Positions 1-9,239 are shown, counted from the stretch's first letter. The stretch: DNA of 64,000 nucleotides from Gemmatimonadaceae bacterium (GCA_013697785.1 JACCWE010000164.1:23623-87622); one strand, 5' to 3'. Notes: generated by a model from the sequence alone, not told the origin. Numbers and translations are program-made.

Positions 1-144
1 GAGCAGGATCGAATCGGGACTCATGCTGAATGCTAGCGCTCCGAGGGAAATTCGGTGAGCCCGCACGACCGGTCCGTCACCCGTTGACAACTGGCACCTC
101 GCGCAGGAGTATCGTCGCTTGACTCCCCGACACGAGGTGATGCG

Positions 145-270
145 ATGATCAACGGCATGCACGCGCTCGTCTATTCGCGCGACGTTGCTGCGGCGCAAGT
201 GTTCTTCGCCGAGGCGCTCGGGCTCCCATCGAGGGCGCGCGTCACCCCGTTCATCTGGAAACCGCATTGA
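145..270 (+). pseudogene. Truncated VOC/glyoxalase-fold protein remnant
   Basis: This 41-codon frame starts with ATG after a GAGG Shine-Dalgarno-like stretch. It encodes MINGMHALVYSRDVAAAQVF, the usual first beta-alpha unit of vicinal-oxygen-chelate (glyoxalase/bleomycin-resistance) proteins. VOC proteins are normally about 110-130 residues; here the frame stops after 41, and another frame just downstream (HPVHLETA) resembles the last strand of a VOC fold. The middle therefore seems deleted. I infer a decayed gene. The stop overlaps the TTG start available to the next gene. Confidence 0.45.
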
Positions 271-1481
271 TACTTCGCATGATGTCGGCGGGTGCCGCGG
301 CGATCTTCGTCGCCTGCGGCTGCGCGCCCACTCACACACTGGCGCTAATGCCATCAGCACCGGCAATGCCGATCACTGCCTCGGTGCGTCGTGAGGTCAC
401 TCGTCTCGATGGGCACCGGCTTTCGCCCGATTCCGTTGAGCATATCGTCTCGCGCGCGATGGAGCGGTCGCACGTGCCCGGGCTCGCGATGGCGGTGATC
501 AACCGCGGCGAGATCGTGTACATGGCGGGCTTTGGCTATCGCGATGTCGCGCGTGGCCTGCCACTCACGGAAACGTCGGTGATGTACGCCGCCTCGCTGA
601 CGAAGGCGATGTTCGCGCATCTCGTGATGCAGCTCGTCGACGATGGTGCGATCGACCTCGACACTCCGATCGGCAAGCTGCTGCCGAAGCCGCTGCCGTC
701 GTACGAGAAGTACGCCGACCTCGCGGGCGATGCGCGATGGGAGCGCATCACTCCGCGGATGCTGTTGAGCCACACCAGCGGCCTGCCGAACTGGCGCTTC
801 TTCGAGCCCGAAAAAAAGCTCCGCATCAGGTCGGACCCCGGCACGCACTTCGGCTATTCGGGCGAGGGGATCAACCTCCTGCAGCTCGTCATCGAAGAGC
901 ACACGGGAAAGACGGTGGGGGACATGATGCAGGCGCGCGTCTTCGACCGCTTCGGGATGACGCACACGTCGATGGTGTGGAGGCCGTCATTCGCGTCGGA
1001 AATGGCATTCGGCTACGACACCGCGGGAAAGCTCGTCGGCCACAATCAGCGAAGCTCGGCCCGCGCCGCCGGTTCCGCCGATACCGACATCGCCGACATG
1101 GCGCGCTTCGTTCGCGGCGTGCTGCGTGGCGAGGGGTTGAGCGCTGCGAGCCGACGCATGATGTGGTCGCCACAGATCCGCATTCGGACACCACACGAAT
1201 TCCCAACGCCGGTATTCGATAGCACGAGCCGCGACGACGCGATCGATCTCTCGTACGCGCTTGGCTGGGGAGCCTTCAAGTCGCCGTACGGCCCCGCGTT
1301 CTTCAAGGAGGGGCACGACGACGAGAGCTGGCGGAACTACATGGTGGCGTTCGAGGAGCCGAAGTCGGCAATCATCTTCCTCAGCACGAGCGCGAACGCC
1401 GAGCCGATGTTCCCGGGCCTGCTGGCCGACGTACTTGGCGACAGCTATTCGCCGGCCGAGTGGATGGGCTACACGCCATAG
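267..1481 (+). CDS. Serine hydrolase, beta-lactamase/transpeptidase-like fold (class C family)
   Basis: The protein is about 400 residues and belongs to the beta-lactamase-related serine hydrolases (Pfam Beta-lactamase; AmpC/esterase EstB/D-aminopeptidase relatives). The nucleophile motif SxxK is visible as SLTK near residue 111, followed by a typical FGYSGEG stretch near residue 197 at the position of the Tyr motif and HTSGLP near 168. The N-terminus is hydrophobic and ends in a lipobox-like VACGC, so it is probably an exported lipoprotein. The start may be TTG at 267 or, more likely, ATG at 279 or 282. The substrate cannot be told from sequence: peptidase, esterase and beta-lactamase roles are all possible. 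Confidence 0.9.
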   Translation: MILRMMSAGAAAIFVACGCAPTHTLALMPSAPAMPITASVRREVTRLDGHRLSPDSVEHIVSRAMERSHVPGLAMAVINRGEIVYMAGFGYRDVARGLPLTETSVMYAASLTKAMFAHLVMQLVDDGAIDLDTPIGKLLPKPLPSYEKYADLAGDARWERITPRMLLSHTSGLPNWRFFEPEKKLRIRSDPGTHFGYSGEGINLLQLVIEEHTGKTVGDMMQARVFDRFGMTHTSMVWRPSFASEMAFGYDTAGKLVGHNQRSSARAAGSADTDIADMARFVRGVLRGEGLSAASRRMMWSPQIRIRTPHEFPTPVFDSTSRDDAIDLSYALGWGAFKSPYGPAFFKEGHDDESWRNYMVAFEEPKSAIIFLSTSANAEPMFPGLLADVLGDSYSPAEWMGYTP

Positions 1482-1535
1482 GAGAGGGCGCGTGCACTTT
1501 TTCGTTGTAGTCCGTGCCGTCTTCCATTCGAACCG

Positions 1536-1799
1536 CTAGCGCTCTTCTCCCTCGCCGAAGCGCACCTTCGCCACCGCGAGCGCGGCGTTGAGCGTTACCA
1601 TGCCGCCGTTGGTGAGGATGACCGGCCAGTCGCGATTGAGCGCCCCGTAGACCGTCCAGAGCGAGCTCGCGGTAATGAGGATCGCGAACATGCTCATCGA
1701 CAGATCGCCGGTGCGTCTCGCCTTCCAGCTGCGATAGACCTGCGGAAGGAAGGAGCACACCGTCAACGTGCCCGCGAAGTACCCGAGACACTCGATCAT
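1536..1799 (-). CDS. SemiSWEET-type sugar transporter
   Basis: This 87-residue membrane protein has three predicted helices (about residues 3-20, 36-54, 60-78), the single triple-helix bundle of bacterial SemiSWEETs (MtN3/PQ-loop family, usually 85-95 residues). The signature FLPQVYRSWKARRTGDLS at residues 17-34 carries the conserved PQ hinge, and W48/N68-type pore residues lie in the second and third helices. SemiSWEETs work as homodimers that pass mono- or disaccharides down their gradient. It starts at ATG just where the upstream HAD remnant fades, so the two were perhaps once an operon. The sugar is unknown. Confidence 0.85.
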   Translation of the reverse strand: MIECLGYFAGTLTVCSFLPQVYRSWKARRTGDLSMSMFAILITASSLWTVYGALNRDWPVILTNGGMVTLNAALAVAKVRFGEGEER

Positions 1800-1800
1800 C

Positions 1801-2203
1801 GCGGATCGTCAGCCAGTCCGTGCGCACACGATCCCGGTCCTGGATCATCACGCCGTGGCGGTCGAAGATCGAACGGATTTCGCTTGGCGCAAAGCCGCCG
1901 ATCTCCTCGAGCACCGGAACGAGCACACTCGACGCATCGTCGCTGATCACGGTGCGCCTCGCTATCCGCGTGATCTGCCGCGTCTCGCTGACTGCGATCG
2001 TGAGGCCGTCGCCCTAGTTGACGTGCAGCATGACGTGGATGTCGGAGCTGCCATCGCCGACGTAGACGATGCGCTCGCCGGGAACGCCGAGTCGGAGGCG
2101 AAGCGCATCGAGCGCAGCGACCTTGCCGTATCCCGCGGGCACGCGAGTGACTAACGCGATCTCGCCCGCCTCGCCATCCGCGCAGGTCGAATCCTCATCC
2201 ATC
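1801..2203 (-). pseudogene. Decayed HAD-superfamily phosphatase, in-frame stop and missing N-terminus
   Basis: Read on the minus strand in one frame, this stretch gives [13 protein letters not shown], then [18 protein letters not shown], then a TAG stop at 2014-2016, then, without a frame change, GDGLTIAVSETRQITRIARR and further family-like sequence to the SemiSWEET start. The lysine and the GDGSSD loop are HAD motifs III and IV. The DxDGT nucleophile motif I is absent: 5' of about position 2203 the frame no longer looks like a HAD protein and runs into the divergent dehydrogenase gene. A missing catalytic Asp plus an internal stop make this a pseudogene. Confidence 0.7.
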
Positions 2204-2348
2204 GGGCTGGAGAGAAATCGCTGGATCGGAATTTCACCGACTGCTCTGTGGCGCCGTCCCCCAACGCGGCTGGCGCATTCGCCCGGCGTTGGTATGTTCA
2301 TGGTGATTCCCCGCCATTCGGCAGTCCGACCATCGAGAGAGGCGAGCC

Positions 2349-2921
2349 ATGTCTCATGGCGACATCGCGCGACGACAGTTCCTTCGCACATCCGCAAGCG
2401 CGATCAGCGCCGTGTGGCTCACCGCCGCGTTCGGAGAGATGGCTGCGGTCTCCGCGCTCTCGTGCGCGCCGGAGCGGGGCGCTGCGAAGTGGAAGTCGTT
2501 CAGCGATGCCGACGCCGCCGATGTCGAGGCGATCGCATCTCTCATCATCCCGAGCGATGGGACGCCAGGCGCCCGCGAAGCGCACGTCATCGACTTCATC
2601 GATCGCGCTCTCGACTCGTTCGCGAAGGAGCAAGCACCGCTCTTCGCATTAGGGCTCGCGGATCTGCGGAAGCGCGCGGGAGGCACATCCTTCGCATCGC
2701 TCGACGCGTCGAAGCAGACCGCCCTCCTTCACGAGCTCGAGCAATCCAAGTCCGACTTCTTCACCGCCATGCTCGCCTCCACCGCCGCCGGAATGTTCGC
2801 CAATCCCGAGTACGGCGGGAATCGCGACAAGATCGGCTGGAAGATGATCGGCTTCGAGGATCGCTTCTTCTGGCAGCAGCCCTTCGGCTATTACGATCGC
2901 GACGAGGCACGCCATGCGTAA
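2349..2921 (+). CDS. Gluconate 2-dehydrogenase subunit 3 family protein, Tat-exported
   Basis: The protein is 190 residues. It begins with a twin-arginine signal, RRQFLRTSA at residues 8-16, followed by a hydrophobic stretch and a cysteine at about residue 39. The rest matches the gluconate 2-dehydrogenase subunit 3 family (Pfam Gluconate_2-dh3), the small partner that helps export and assembly of a flavin dehydrogenase. The last eight bases overlap the start of the GMC oxidoreductase gene, so the two are translationally coupled and probably form one periplasmic complex. The Tat signal on the small subunit would carry the folded, FAD-loaded large subunit across the membrane, which has no signal of its own. 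Confidence 0.88.
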   Translation: MSHGDIARRQFLRTSASAISAVWLTAAFGEMAAVSALSCAPERGAAKWKSFSDADAADVEAIASLIIPSDGTPGAREAHVIDFIDRALDSFAKEQAPLFALGLADLRKRAGGTSFASLDASKQTALLHELEQSKSDFFTAMLASTAAGMFANPEYGGNRDKIGWKMIGFEDRFFWQQPFGYYDRDEARHA

Positions 2922-4590
2922 GGCCGACGACGACACGCCTCCCGGCGCAGTCTACAAGCCGAATGACGAAGTCGACTTCGTGATCATCGGCGCGGGCGCC
3001 GCCGGTGGCGTGATGGCCCGTGAGCTCTCGCAGAGGGGCTTTCGCGTCGTGCTCCTCGAGCAGGGGCCGTATCTGCGCGCCTCGAACTTCAGGCACGACG
3101 AGCTCGCGGTCAACGCTCTCAGTGCGCTCACCAACGATTGGCACACGCAGCCGAACACCTTCCGCACATCCGAGAAGGATGTGGCGAAGCCGAAGGGCGT
3201 CGTGAAGTACGGACGCGTCGTCGGCGGCGGCTCGGTGCACTTCACCGCGAACTATTGGCGGTTTCACGAGATCGACTTCAAGGAGCACGGCGCGAAAGGA
3301 TCGGTCGATGGCGCGAACTTCGCCGACTGGCCCATCTCCTACGCCGATCTCGAGCCGTATTACACGAAGGTCGAGTGGGAAGTCGGCGTCTCGGGGCTCG
3401 CCGGCGCAAATCCCTTCGATCCGCCGCGCACGAAGGGGTATCCGCTCCCGCCGCTCCCTATCAAGCCCGCAGGGGTGCTTCTGGAGCGCGCGGCGAAGAA
3501 GATGGGGTGGCACGCATTCCCCTCTCCGATGGCGATCATCTCACAACCGTATCGCGGACGCTCCGCGTGCGTGAACTGCGGCTTCTGCGAGACGTACGGC
3601 TGTGAGATGAACGCGAAGTCGAGCACACTCGCGTCGATGATACCAGAGGCCGAAAAGACGGGACGCTGCGAGGTCCGCCCGCACAGCTACGTTCGGCGCA
3701 TCGAGACGAGCGCCGCCGGCCGCGCGACAGGCGTGACGTACTTCGATGCGAGCAAGCGCGAGATCTTCCAGCGTGCGAAGTCCGTCGTCCTGTGCGCGAA
3801 CGGCGCGGAGACGCCGAAGCTCCTGCTCGCATCCGAGACGAGCCGCTTTCCCGACGGGCTCGCGAACTCGAGCGGCCAGGTCGGGAAGAATCTCATGTTC
3901 AACGGCGGGGCTTTCGCCGGCGGCGTGTTCGAGCACGAGATCAACGGCTTCAAGGGTGTCGTCGTGTCACGCGTCATCCAGGACACCTACGAGCTCGATC
4001 CGAAGCTCAACCTCTCCGGCGGCGGCGGCTTCGATTTCCGTCATGATCTCTCGCCCATTTCCTTCGCGCTCGGCGGTCTCCCCGACGACGCGCCCAAGTG
4101 GGGATCGGAGTACAAGAGGATGCTGGAGGAGTATTACACGCGAACCGTGTACGTGCTCGCACATGCGACGTCGCTGCCCATCGAGACGAATTCGATCACG
4201 CTGGACCCAACTCTGAAGGATGCGTGGGGCGTTCCCGCAATTCGAATGACCTTTGCCGAGCATCCGAACGACGTGAGGCTCAACGAGTACATGCAGGACC
4301 GCGCGATGGAGCTGCTCGACGCGGCGGGCGCGAAGAAGAGTTGGCGCTTCAAGCGCGACCCGTGGTTCCCGCAGGTCCATCTGCTCGGCACATGCCGCAT
4401 GGGGAACGACCCGAAGACATCGGTGGTCGACAGAAACAATCGCGCACACGACATTCCGAATCTGCTCATCGTGGATGGAAGCAGCTTCGTGACCTCGGGG
4501 CGCGGGCAGCCTACCATGACTATCCAGGCGCTAGCCTTTCGCGCGGCGGAGCACGCGGCGCGAACGGCGAAGGGCGCGGATTTGGGTTGA
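2914..4590 (+). CDS. GMC family FAD-dependent oxidoreductase (sugar/alcohol dehydrogenase large subunit)
   Basis: The protein is 558 residues, the length of gluconate/sorbitol/fructose dehydrogenase large subunits. The ADP-binding fold for FAD is at residues 23-50 (IIGAGAAGGVMARELSQRG). A Cys-rich loop, CVNCGFCETYGC, lies near 219-230. The GMC C-terminal domain carries HLLGTCRMG near 489 with the catalytic His, and GRGQPTMTIQALAFRAAEH near the end, where the usual Asn of NPTLTI is Gln. It oxidises a sugar or alcohol in the periplasm and passes electrons on, usually to a cytochrome c. The substrate cannot be named. No cytochrome subunit lies beside it, so the acceptor is unclear. Confidence 0.9.
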   Translation: MRKADDDTPPGAVYKPNDEVDFVIIGAGAAGGVMARELSQRGFRVVLLEQGPYLRASNFRHDELAVNALSALTNDWHTQPNTFRTSEKDVAKPKGVVKYGRVVGGGSVHFTANYWRFHEIDFKEHGAKGSVDGANFADWPISYADLEPYYTKVEWEVGVSGLAGANPFDPPRTKGYPLPPLPIKPAGVLLERAAKKMGWHAFPSPMAIISQPYRGRSACVNCGFCETYGCEMNAKSSTLASMIPEAEKTGRCEVRPHSYVRRIETSAAGRATGVTYFDASKREIFQRAKSVVLCANGAETPKLLLASETSRFPDGLANSSGQVGKNLMFNGGAFAGGVFEHEINGFKGVVVSRVIQDTYELDPKLNLSGGGGFDFRHDLSPISFALGGLPDDAPKWGSEYKRMLEEYYTRTVYVLAHATSLPIETNSITLDPTLKDAWGVPAIRMTFAEHPNDVRLNEYMQDRAMELLDAAGAKKSWRFKRDPWFPQVHLLGTCRMGNDPKTSVVDRNNRAHDIPNLLIVDGSSFVTSGRGQPTMTIQALAFRAAEHAARTAKGADLG

Positions 4591-4675
4591 GCGAAACCGC
4601 GAGAGCTTCGCACGCACGGGAAGCGGACGTTCGGTTAGCGTAAAACCAGAGAACACTCTTTGAGAGGATGTTGCC

Positions 4676-7600
4676 ATGCAGCACTATCGACGCGTCGCTT
4701 GCGCCGCCCTTGCCGTCTCGAGCGCGACCGCTGGATTTCTTCCGTCATCGGCGCATGCGCAAAAGCGGAATGCGCGCGCGCCTGTCGCGAAGGTCGCGAG
4801 CAGCGAGTTTCCCGACACCGCGTCGCTCGCCGAGCTTCACTACCGCTACATCGGGCCCGAGGGAAATCGGACCGATGCGATCGCCGGTGTAAAAGGTGAT
4901 CCGAATGTCTACTATGTCGGCGCTGCGAGCGGTGGCCTCTGGAAGACAGCGGACGCCGGCGCACACTGGTCGCCGATTTTTGATGGACAGCCTGTCTCGT
5001 CGATCGGCGCGATCGCCGTCGCGCCGTCCGATCCGAACGTAGTGTGGGTCGGCACCGGCGAATCGTTCATCCGCAGCCATATATCCATCGGATTCGGCAT
5101 GTACCGGTCGACGGACGCGGGGAAGAGCTGGTCGCACATCGGGCTCGAGAACACGGGACGCATCGCGCGCATTGCCGTCGATCCCACGGATCCGGATCGC
5201 GCGCTCGTTGCGGCGCTCGGTCATGCCTATGGTCCGCAGCCGGAGCGCGGCATCTTCCGCACGACCGACGGCGGCAAGACGTGGCAGCGCGTGCTCTTCG
5301 TCAACGACTCGACCGGAGGAATCGATGTGATTCTCGATCCGTCGAATCCGCGAACCGTCTACGCCGCGATGTGGCAGATCGAGATTCACACCTGGGGGCG
5401 CAAGAGCGGCGGTCCCGGGAGCAGCATTTGGAAGTCGACCGATGGCGGCACCACGTGGACGAGACTTCGCAACGGTCTTCCGGGGCGCCCCTTCGGAAAG
5501 GTGGGGCTCGCGATCAGCGGCGCGATGCCCGAGCGCATCTACGCCGAAGTGGAGACGGGTGATGGCGTGCCGCGCGAGGGACAGCAGTCCGACTCCGGAC
5601 GTCTCTTTCGCTCCGACGACGCGGGGAAGAGTTGGCAGCTGATCAACCATGATTTGCAGCCGGCCGGACGCACCGCGTACTACGACCGCATGGGTGTCGA
5701 GCCCGACAACCCGAATGAGGCGTACTTCCTTGCGGCGGCGTTCACGAAGACGCTCGACGGCGGCAAGACCATGATCGACCCGCCGCGGGAGCAAGTGCCG
5801 CGCGGCGATCATCACGACATCTGGTTCGATCCATCGAATGGCAATCGGTTCGCCGTCGCACACGATGGGGGACTCGGAATCACGACTACGCGCGGAAGGA
5901 CGTGGAATCGCATTCAGCTGCCCATCGCGCAGATGTATCATGTGACTGTCGACAACCGCGTGCCGTACTTCGTCTACGGCAACAAGCAGGACGGCGAGTC
6001 GGCGATGGGTCCGAGCAATGCGAAACAGGGATTCTTCGGCACGGATGTGGGCATCGGGCGCGGAGAGTGGCGCTCGGTGGGCGGAGGTGAGAGCGGCTGG
6101 GCAACCCCCGATACGAGTGACGAGAATCTCGTCTGGTCGAGCGCCTCGGGGAGCGGCTCGGTGGGCGGCATCGTCACGCGCTACGATGTGCGCACGCGAA
6201 ACATCCGCGAAGTGGAGGTCTGGCCGCAGGCGACGACCGGGACGCCGGCCGACAGCGTGAAGTATCGCTTTCAGTGGACCTTCCCGCTAACGATCTCACC
6301 CTTCGATCACAACACCCTGTTCGTGGGGAGTCAGTTCGTGCATCGCACAACGGATGGCGGCAACAGCTGGCAGGTGATCAGTCCGGACCTCACGCGCAAC
6401 GACAAGTCGAAGCAGAAGATCTCGGGCGGACTCACGCCGGACAACATCGGTGTCGAGTATGGCGACGTGGTCTTCGCGATTGCGGAGTCGCCGCTGGCCA
6501 AGGGGGAAATCTGGGCGGGGACGAACGACGGTATCGTACAGCTGACGCGTGATGGCGGAAAGAGCTGGACGAATGTGACTGCGGGGATGCCCGGGATGCT
6601 CACGTGGGGAACCGTGTCGAGCATCCAGCCTTCGCGCTTCACCGATGGCACAGCGTACGTCACGGTGGATGGACACCAGGAGAACAACCGCGATCCATGG
6701 GTCTACAGGACAACGGACTTCGGGAAGAGCTGGTCCCTCATCGTGAAGGGAATTCCGAAGTCGCCGCTGTCGTACGCACACGTGATCTACGAGGATCCCG
6801 CGCGGAAGGGGTTGCTCTATCTCGGCACGGAGAACGCGCTGTACGTGTCGTTCGACGATGGCGCGCAGTGGCAGCCGCTGCAGAACGACCTGCCGCACGC
6901 GCCCGTCTATGGGATCGTCGTGCAGCCGCACTTCCACGATCTCGTGGTCGCGACGTACGGGCGTGGCTTCTATATCCTGGACGACCTGACTCCGCTCGAG
7001 CAGTGGAAGCCCGAGGTCGCCGGGAAGAATGTGGCGTTGCTCAAGCCGCGCGATCAGTATCGCTTTCGGCTCATCGCCGATCCATTCACGGAGATGGATG
7101 ACCAGGTCGCCGGGAAGAATCCGCCGTCCGGCGCCGCGCTCAACTTCTGGATCAAGCCGGGCACGGTGGACAGCGCGAAGAAGGACAGCGCGACGTTCAC
7201 GGTCGCCAATGCCGCCGGAGTACTCGTGCGCACGATGAAGGCGCCGGTGAAAGCGGGGCTCAATCGCGCGTTCTGGGACCTCCGTTCCACCGAGACGATC
7301 GAGGCGAAGATCCGCTCGTCCCCGCTGTACGAGGACTGGTTCGCCGTCACCGATGAGGGGCAAAAGGCCCCGGGGATCGGCCGCTACGCAGTGCTCGAGC
7401 CGCCCGGCATCTACAAGGTCACGATCAAGTACGCGGGTGTCGAGGAATCGCAGCCGCTCGTGATCCTCAAGGATCCGATGTCCGGCGGCAGCGAACAGGA
7501 TCTTGCCGCGCAGATGGAGATGCAGCGAGCGGTCGTGACGGACATCAATGACGTCATCACGCAAGTGAACGATCTCGAGCTGGTGCGCGGGCAGCTATCT

Positions 7601-7963
7601 GATCTGCTGGAGATCGCGGGAAAAGACAGCGCGCGCGCCGACATCAAGGGGCTCACGGAACCCCTCATGAACAAGGTGATCGCGGTGGAGCGGCAGCTCT
7701 TTCAAATGCAGGTAACCGGGCGAGGCCAGGACAACGTGCGCTGGCCCGTGCAGATCACCGAGCAGCTGATGTATCTGGCCAGCTCCGTTGGACAATCGGA
7801 CTACGCGCCGACGGCATCGCAGAAGGAGGTTGCACAGTTGCTGCATGCGCGGCTGATGAAGGTGAAGGTCGAGGTCGACCAGCTACTCAAGCAGGATGTG
7901 CCGGCGTTCAACGAGAGCATCCGCGGGAAAAGCGTGCACCCGATCATCTCGAGCGAGAACTGA
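4676..7963 (+). CDS. Large VPS10/BNR (Asp-box) beta-propeller exoprotein
   Basis: The protein is 1095 residues with an N-terminal signal peptide ending near AHAQ (residue 27). It contains many Asp-box motifs of the SxDxGxxW type, such as RSTDAGKSW, RTTDGGKTW, KSTDGGTTW, RTTDGGNSW and LTRDGGKSW, spread over residues about 85-760. These build sortilin/VPS10-like or sialidase-like beta-propellers. The last 300 residues form a separate region (FNIII-like, then helical). Such proteins are abundant in Gemmatimonadota and are often labelled 'glycosyl hydrolase', but I see no catalytic residues that prove hydrolysis. It is most likely a secreted or periplasmic binding protein. It stands alone and ends at a hairpin terminator. 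Confidence 0.88.
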   Translation: MQHYRRVACAALAVSSATAGFLPSSAHAQKRNARAPVAKVASSEFPDTASLAELHYRYIGPEGNRTDAIAGVKGDPNVYYVGAASGGLWKTADAGAHWSPIFDGQPVSSIGAIAVAPSDPNVVWVGTGESFIRSHISIGFGMYRSTDAGKSWSHIGLENTGRIARIAVDPTDPDRALVAALGHAYGPQPERGIFRTTDGGKTWQRVLFVNDSTGGIDVILDPSNPRTVYAAMWQIEIHTWGRKSGGPGSSIWKSTDGGTTWTRLRNGLPGRPFGKVGLAISGAMPERIYAEVETGDGVPREGQQSDSGRLFRSDDAGKSWQLINHDLQPAGRTAYYDRMGVEPDNPNEAYFLAAAFTKTLDGGKTMIDPPREQVPRGDHHDIWFDPSNGNRFAVAHDGGLGITTTRGRTWNRIQLPIAQMYHVTVDNRVPYFVYGNKQDGESAMGPSNAKQGFFGTDVGIGRGEWRSVGGGESGWATPDTSDENLVWSSASGSGSVGGIVTRYDVRTRNIREVEVWPQATTGTPADSVKYRFQWTFPLTISPFDHNTLFVGSQFVHRTTDGGNSWQVISPDLTRNDKSKQKISGGLTPDNIGVEYGDVVFAIAESPLAKGEIWAGTNDGIVQLTRDGGKSWTNVTAGMPGMLTWGTVSSIQPSRFTDGTAYVTVDGHQENNRDPWVYRTTDFGKSWSLIVKGIPKSPLSYAHVIYEDPARKGLLYLGTENALYVSFDDGAQWQPLQNDLPHAPVYGIVVQPHFHDLVVATYGRGFYILDDLTPLEQWKPEVAGKNVALLKPRDQYRFRLIADPFTEMDDQVAGKNPPSGAALNFWIKPGTVDSAKKDSATFTVANAAGVLVRTMKAPVKAGLNRAFWDLRSTETIEAKIRSSPLYEDWFAVTDEGQKAPGIGRYAVLEPPGIYKVTIKYAGVEESQPLVILKDPMSGGSEQDLAAQMEMQRAVVTDINDVITQVNDLELVRGQLSDLLEIAGKDSARADIKGLTEPLMNKVIAVERQLFQMQVTGRGQDNVRWPVQITEQLMYLASSVGQSDYAPTASQKEVAQLLHARLMKVKVEVDQLLKQDVPAFNESIRGKSVHPIISSEN

Positions 7964-7984
7964 CGTAAGGGAGCAAGGCAATCG

Positions 7985-8017
7985 CGCGCGGAGCCGGGGA
8001 AAAGCCGACTCCGCGCG
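7985..8017 (+). terminator. GC-rich hairpin after the VPS10-like gene
   Basis: The arms CGCGCGGAGCCGG and CCGACTCCGCGCG pair over 12 of 13 positions around a short GGAAAAG loop, 21 bases after the stop codon. The T-run is weak (TTGTCGTT), so this is a probable but not classical intrinsic terminator. Confidence 0.55.
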
Positions 8018-8058
8018 TTGTCGTTGCGAGGTCGGGTGCCGGGCGCCAATGTAGGGCG

Positions 8059-8520
8059 GTGACGAAGCACATCCTCCTCTTCGGCCTCGTTGCGGGCGTG
8101 CTGATCGCCGCTCTCAATCTCGTCGAGTATCAGTATCTCGTGATCGAGCACTCCGTCGAGATCTATGGAGGGCTGATCGCCGCCGTCTTCTCGGCTACCG
8201 GCATCTGGCTGGGACTGCGCATGACGCGCGCGAAGGAGTCCGTGGTGGTACGCGAGGTCGAAGTCCGCGAGATCGTGGTGCCCGCCCCGTCGACGTTCCT
8301 GCGCAACGACGCGCGCGTCGAATCGCTCGGCGTCACCCCGCGAGAGCTCCAGATTCTCGAGCTGATCGCGAGCGGTTTGAGCAACAGGGAGATCGCGGAA
8401 AAGGTCTTCGTCAGTGAAAACACCGTGAAGACGCATTCGAGCCGGCTGTTCGACAAGCTCGGCGCGAGACGCCGGACGCAGGCGGTTCAGATCGGCAAAG
8501 AGGCGGGGCTGATCCCCTGA
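8059..8520 (+). CDS. Membrane-anchored LuxR-type transcriptional regulator
   Basis: The protein is 153 residues and starts at GTG. Two hydrophobic helices (about residues 4-24 and 36-54) are followed by a linker and a GerE/LuxR helix-turn-helix at about 88-150: LTPREL-like VTPRELQILELI, then SNREIAEKVFVSENTVKTH and LFDKLGARRRTQAV. It has no receiver or autoinducer domain, so the signal must come through the membrane part or a partner. The next gene encodes a DUF4199 membrane protein, and I infer that they work together. Between them lie two repeats of CATCCGAAAGT that could be its binding sites. Confidence 0.85.
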   Translation: MTKHILLFGLVAGVLIAALNLVEYQYLVIEHSVEIYGGLIAAVFSATGIWLGLRMTRAKESVVVREVEVREIVVPAPSTFLRNDARVESLGVTPRELQILELIASGLSNREIAEKVFVSENTVKTHSSRLFDKLGARRRTQAVQIGKEAGLIP

Positions 8521-8534
8521 GGTCCTTTTCAGGA

Positions 8535-8587
8535 CATCCGAAAGTGTGATATTCGGCTTCGCAGCCGAAAATCATCCGAAAGTATGA
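8535..8587. repeat. Hairpins and direct repeats between the LuxR and DUF4199 genes
   Basis: CATCCGAAAGTGTGA at 8535-8549 recurs as CATCCGAAAGTATGA at 8573-8587 (14 of 15 bases). Between them a perfect 7-bp hairpin TTCGGCT/AGCCGAA with a TCGC loop lies at 8552-8569. A second small hairpin GTCCT/AGGAC is at 8522-8535. The hairpin could end the luxR transcript or attenuate; the direct repeats look like a pair of operator sites spaced 38 bp apart. Confidence 0.5.
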
Positions 8588-8646
8588 CGCCGCAGAGCGC
8601 TCGAGATCATATCCTCGTCGCAACCTCAGACCAGCGGAGCACGACT

Positions 8647-9213
8647 GTGAAAAGAATCGTACTGACCTTCGGCTTTATCGCCGGCGCTTTCTTCGCGCTG
8701 GTGGTGACGATTACCATGATGATGCACGATCACGTGGGCTCGACCTTCGGCTACGTATTCGGCTACACGACGATGGTGCTGGCCTTTCTCATGGTGTACT
8801 TCGGGATTCGCTCGTATCGCGACAACGTGGCAGGCGGAGTGATCAGCTACTGGAGGGGATTCGCGGTGGGCATCTCGATCACGCTCATTGCCAGTGCGTG
8901 CTACGTCGCCAGCTGGGAAATCGTGTATCGCGAGTTCGCGCCTGATTTCTACGATAAGTACGCCGCGAGCACGGTCGCCAGAGCACGCGCATCCGGAGCC
9001 CCGCAGGCGGTGATCGACAAGAAGACGAAGGATGCCGAGCAGATGGTCGAGTGGTCCAGAAATCCGTTGATCAACGTAGCGATGACATTCATCGAGCCGT
9101 TCCCGGTCGGGCTTCTGTTCACCCTCGCGAGCGCGGGGATTCTGCGGCGCAGGAAGCGCGCGCTTGGCACGCCGGCGACAGTGGCGGGAGCGATTCCCAG
9201 CGCCGGGCGATGA
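8647..9213 (+). CDS. DUF4199 domain membrane protein
   Basis: From the GTG at 8647 the product is 188 residues and begins directly with the first membrane helix (MKRIVLTFGFIAGAFFALVV). An in-frame ATG at 8584 would add 21 residues, but that stretch contains a CATCCGAAAGT repeat and does not look coding. Four helices are visible (about 5-24, 33-53, 66-88, 146-166), with a charged periplasmic or cytoplasmic segment between helices 3 and 4. The layout matches DUF4199, a family of unknown function common in Bacteroidota and Gemmatimonadota. It follows a membrane LuxR regulator, which suggests a shared signalling role. Confidence 0.78.
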   Translation: MKRIVLTFGFIAGAFFALVVTITMMMHDHVGSTFGYVFGYTTMVLAFLMVYFGIRSYRDNVAGGVISYWRGFAVGISITLIASACYVASWEIVYREFAPDFYDKYAASTVARARASGAPQAVIDKKTKDAEQMVEWSRNPLINVAMTFIEPFPVGLLFTLASAGILRRRKRALGTPATVAGAIPSAGR

Positions 9214-9239
9214 GCGATGAGCGGCTCGTGAACGACTCG

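Noticed and set aside
84..112. TTGACA with a possible -10 (GAGTAT) upstream of the VOC remnant
   Set aside because: The -35 is perfect with a 17-base spacer, but the -10 is poor; the evidence was too thin to list as a promoter.
354..965. Long minus-strand frame opposite the serine hydrolase, and similar long shadows elsewhere (for example 4745-5941, 6296-7564, 24013-25593, 32917-34116, 39718-41169)
   Set aside because: In GC-rich coding DNA the opposite strand is often open. These frames are Arg/His-rich with no family features, and the other strand has clear motifs.
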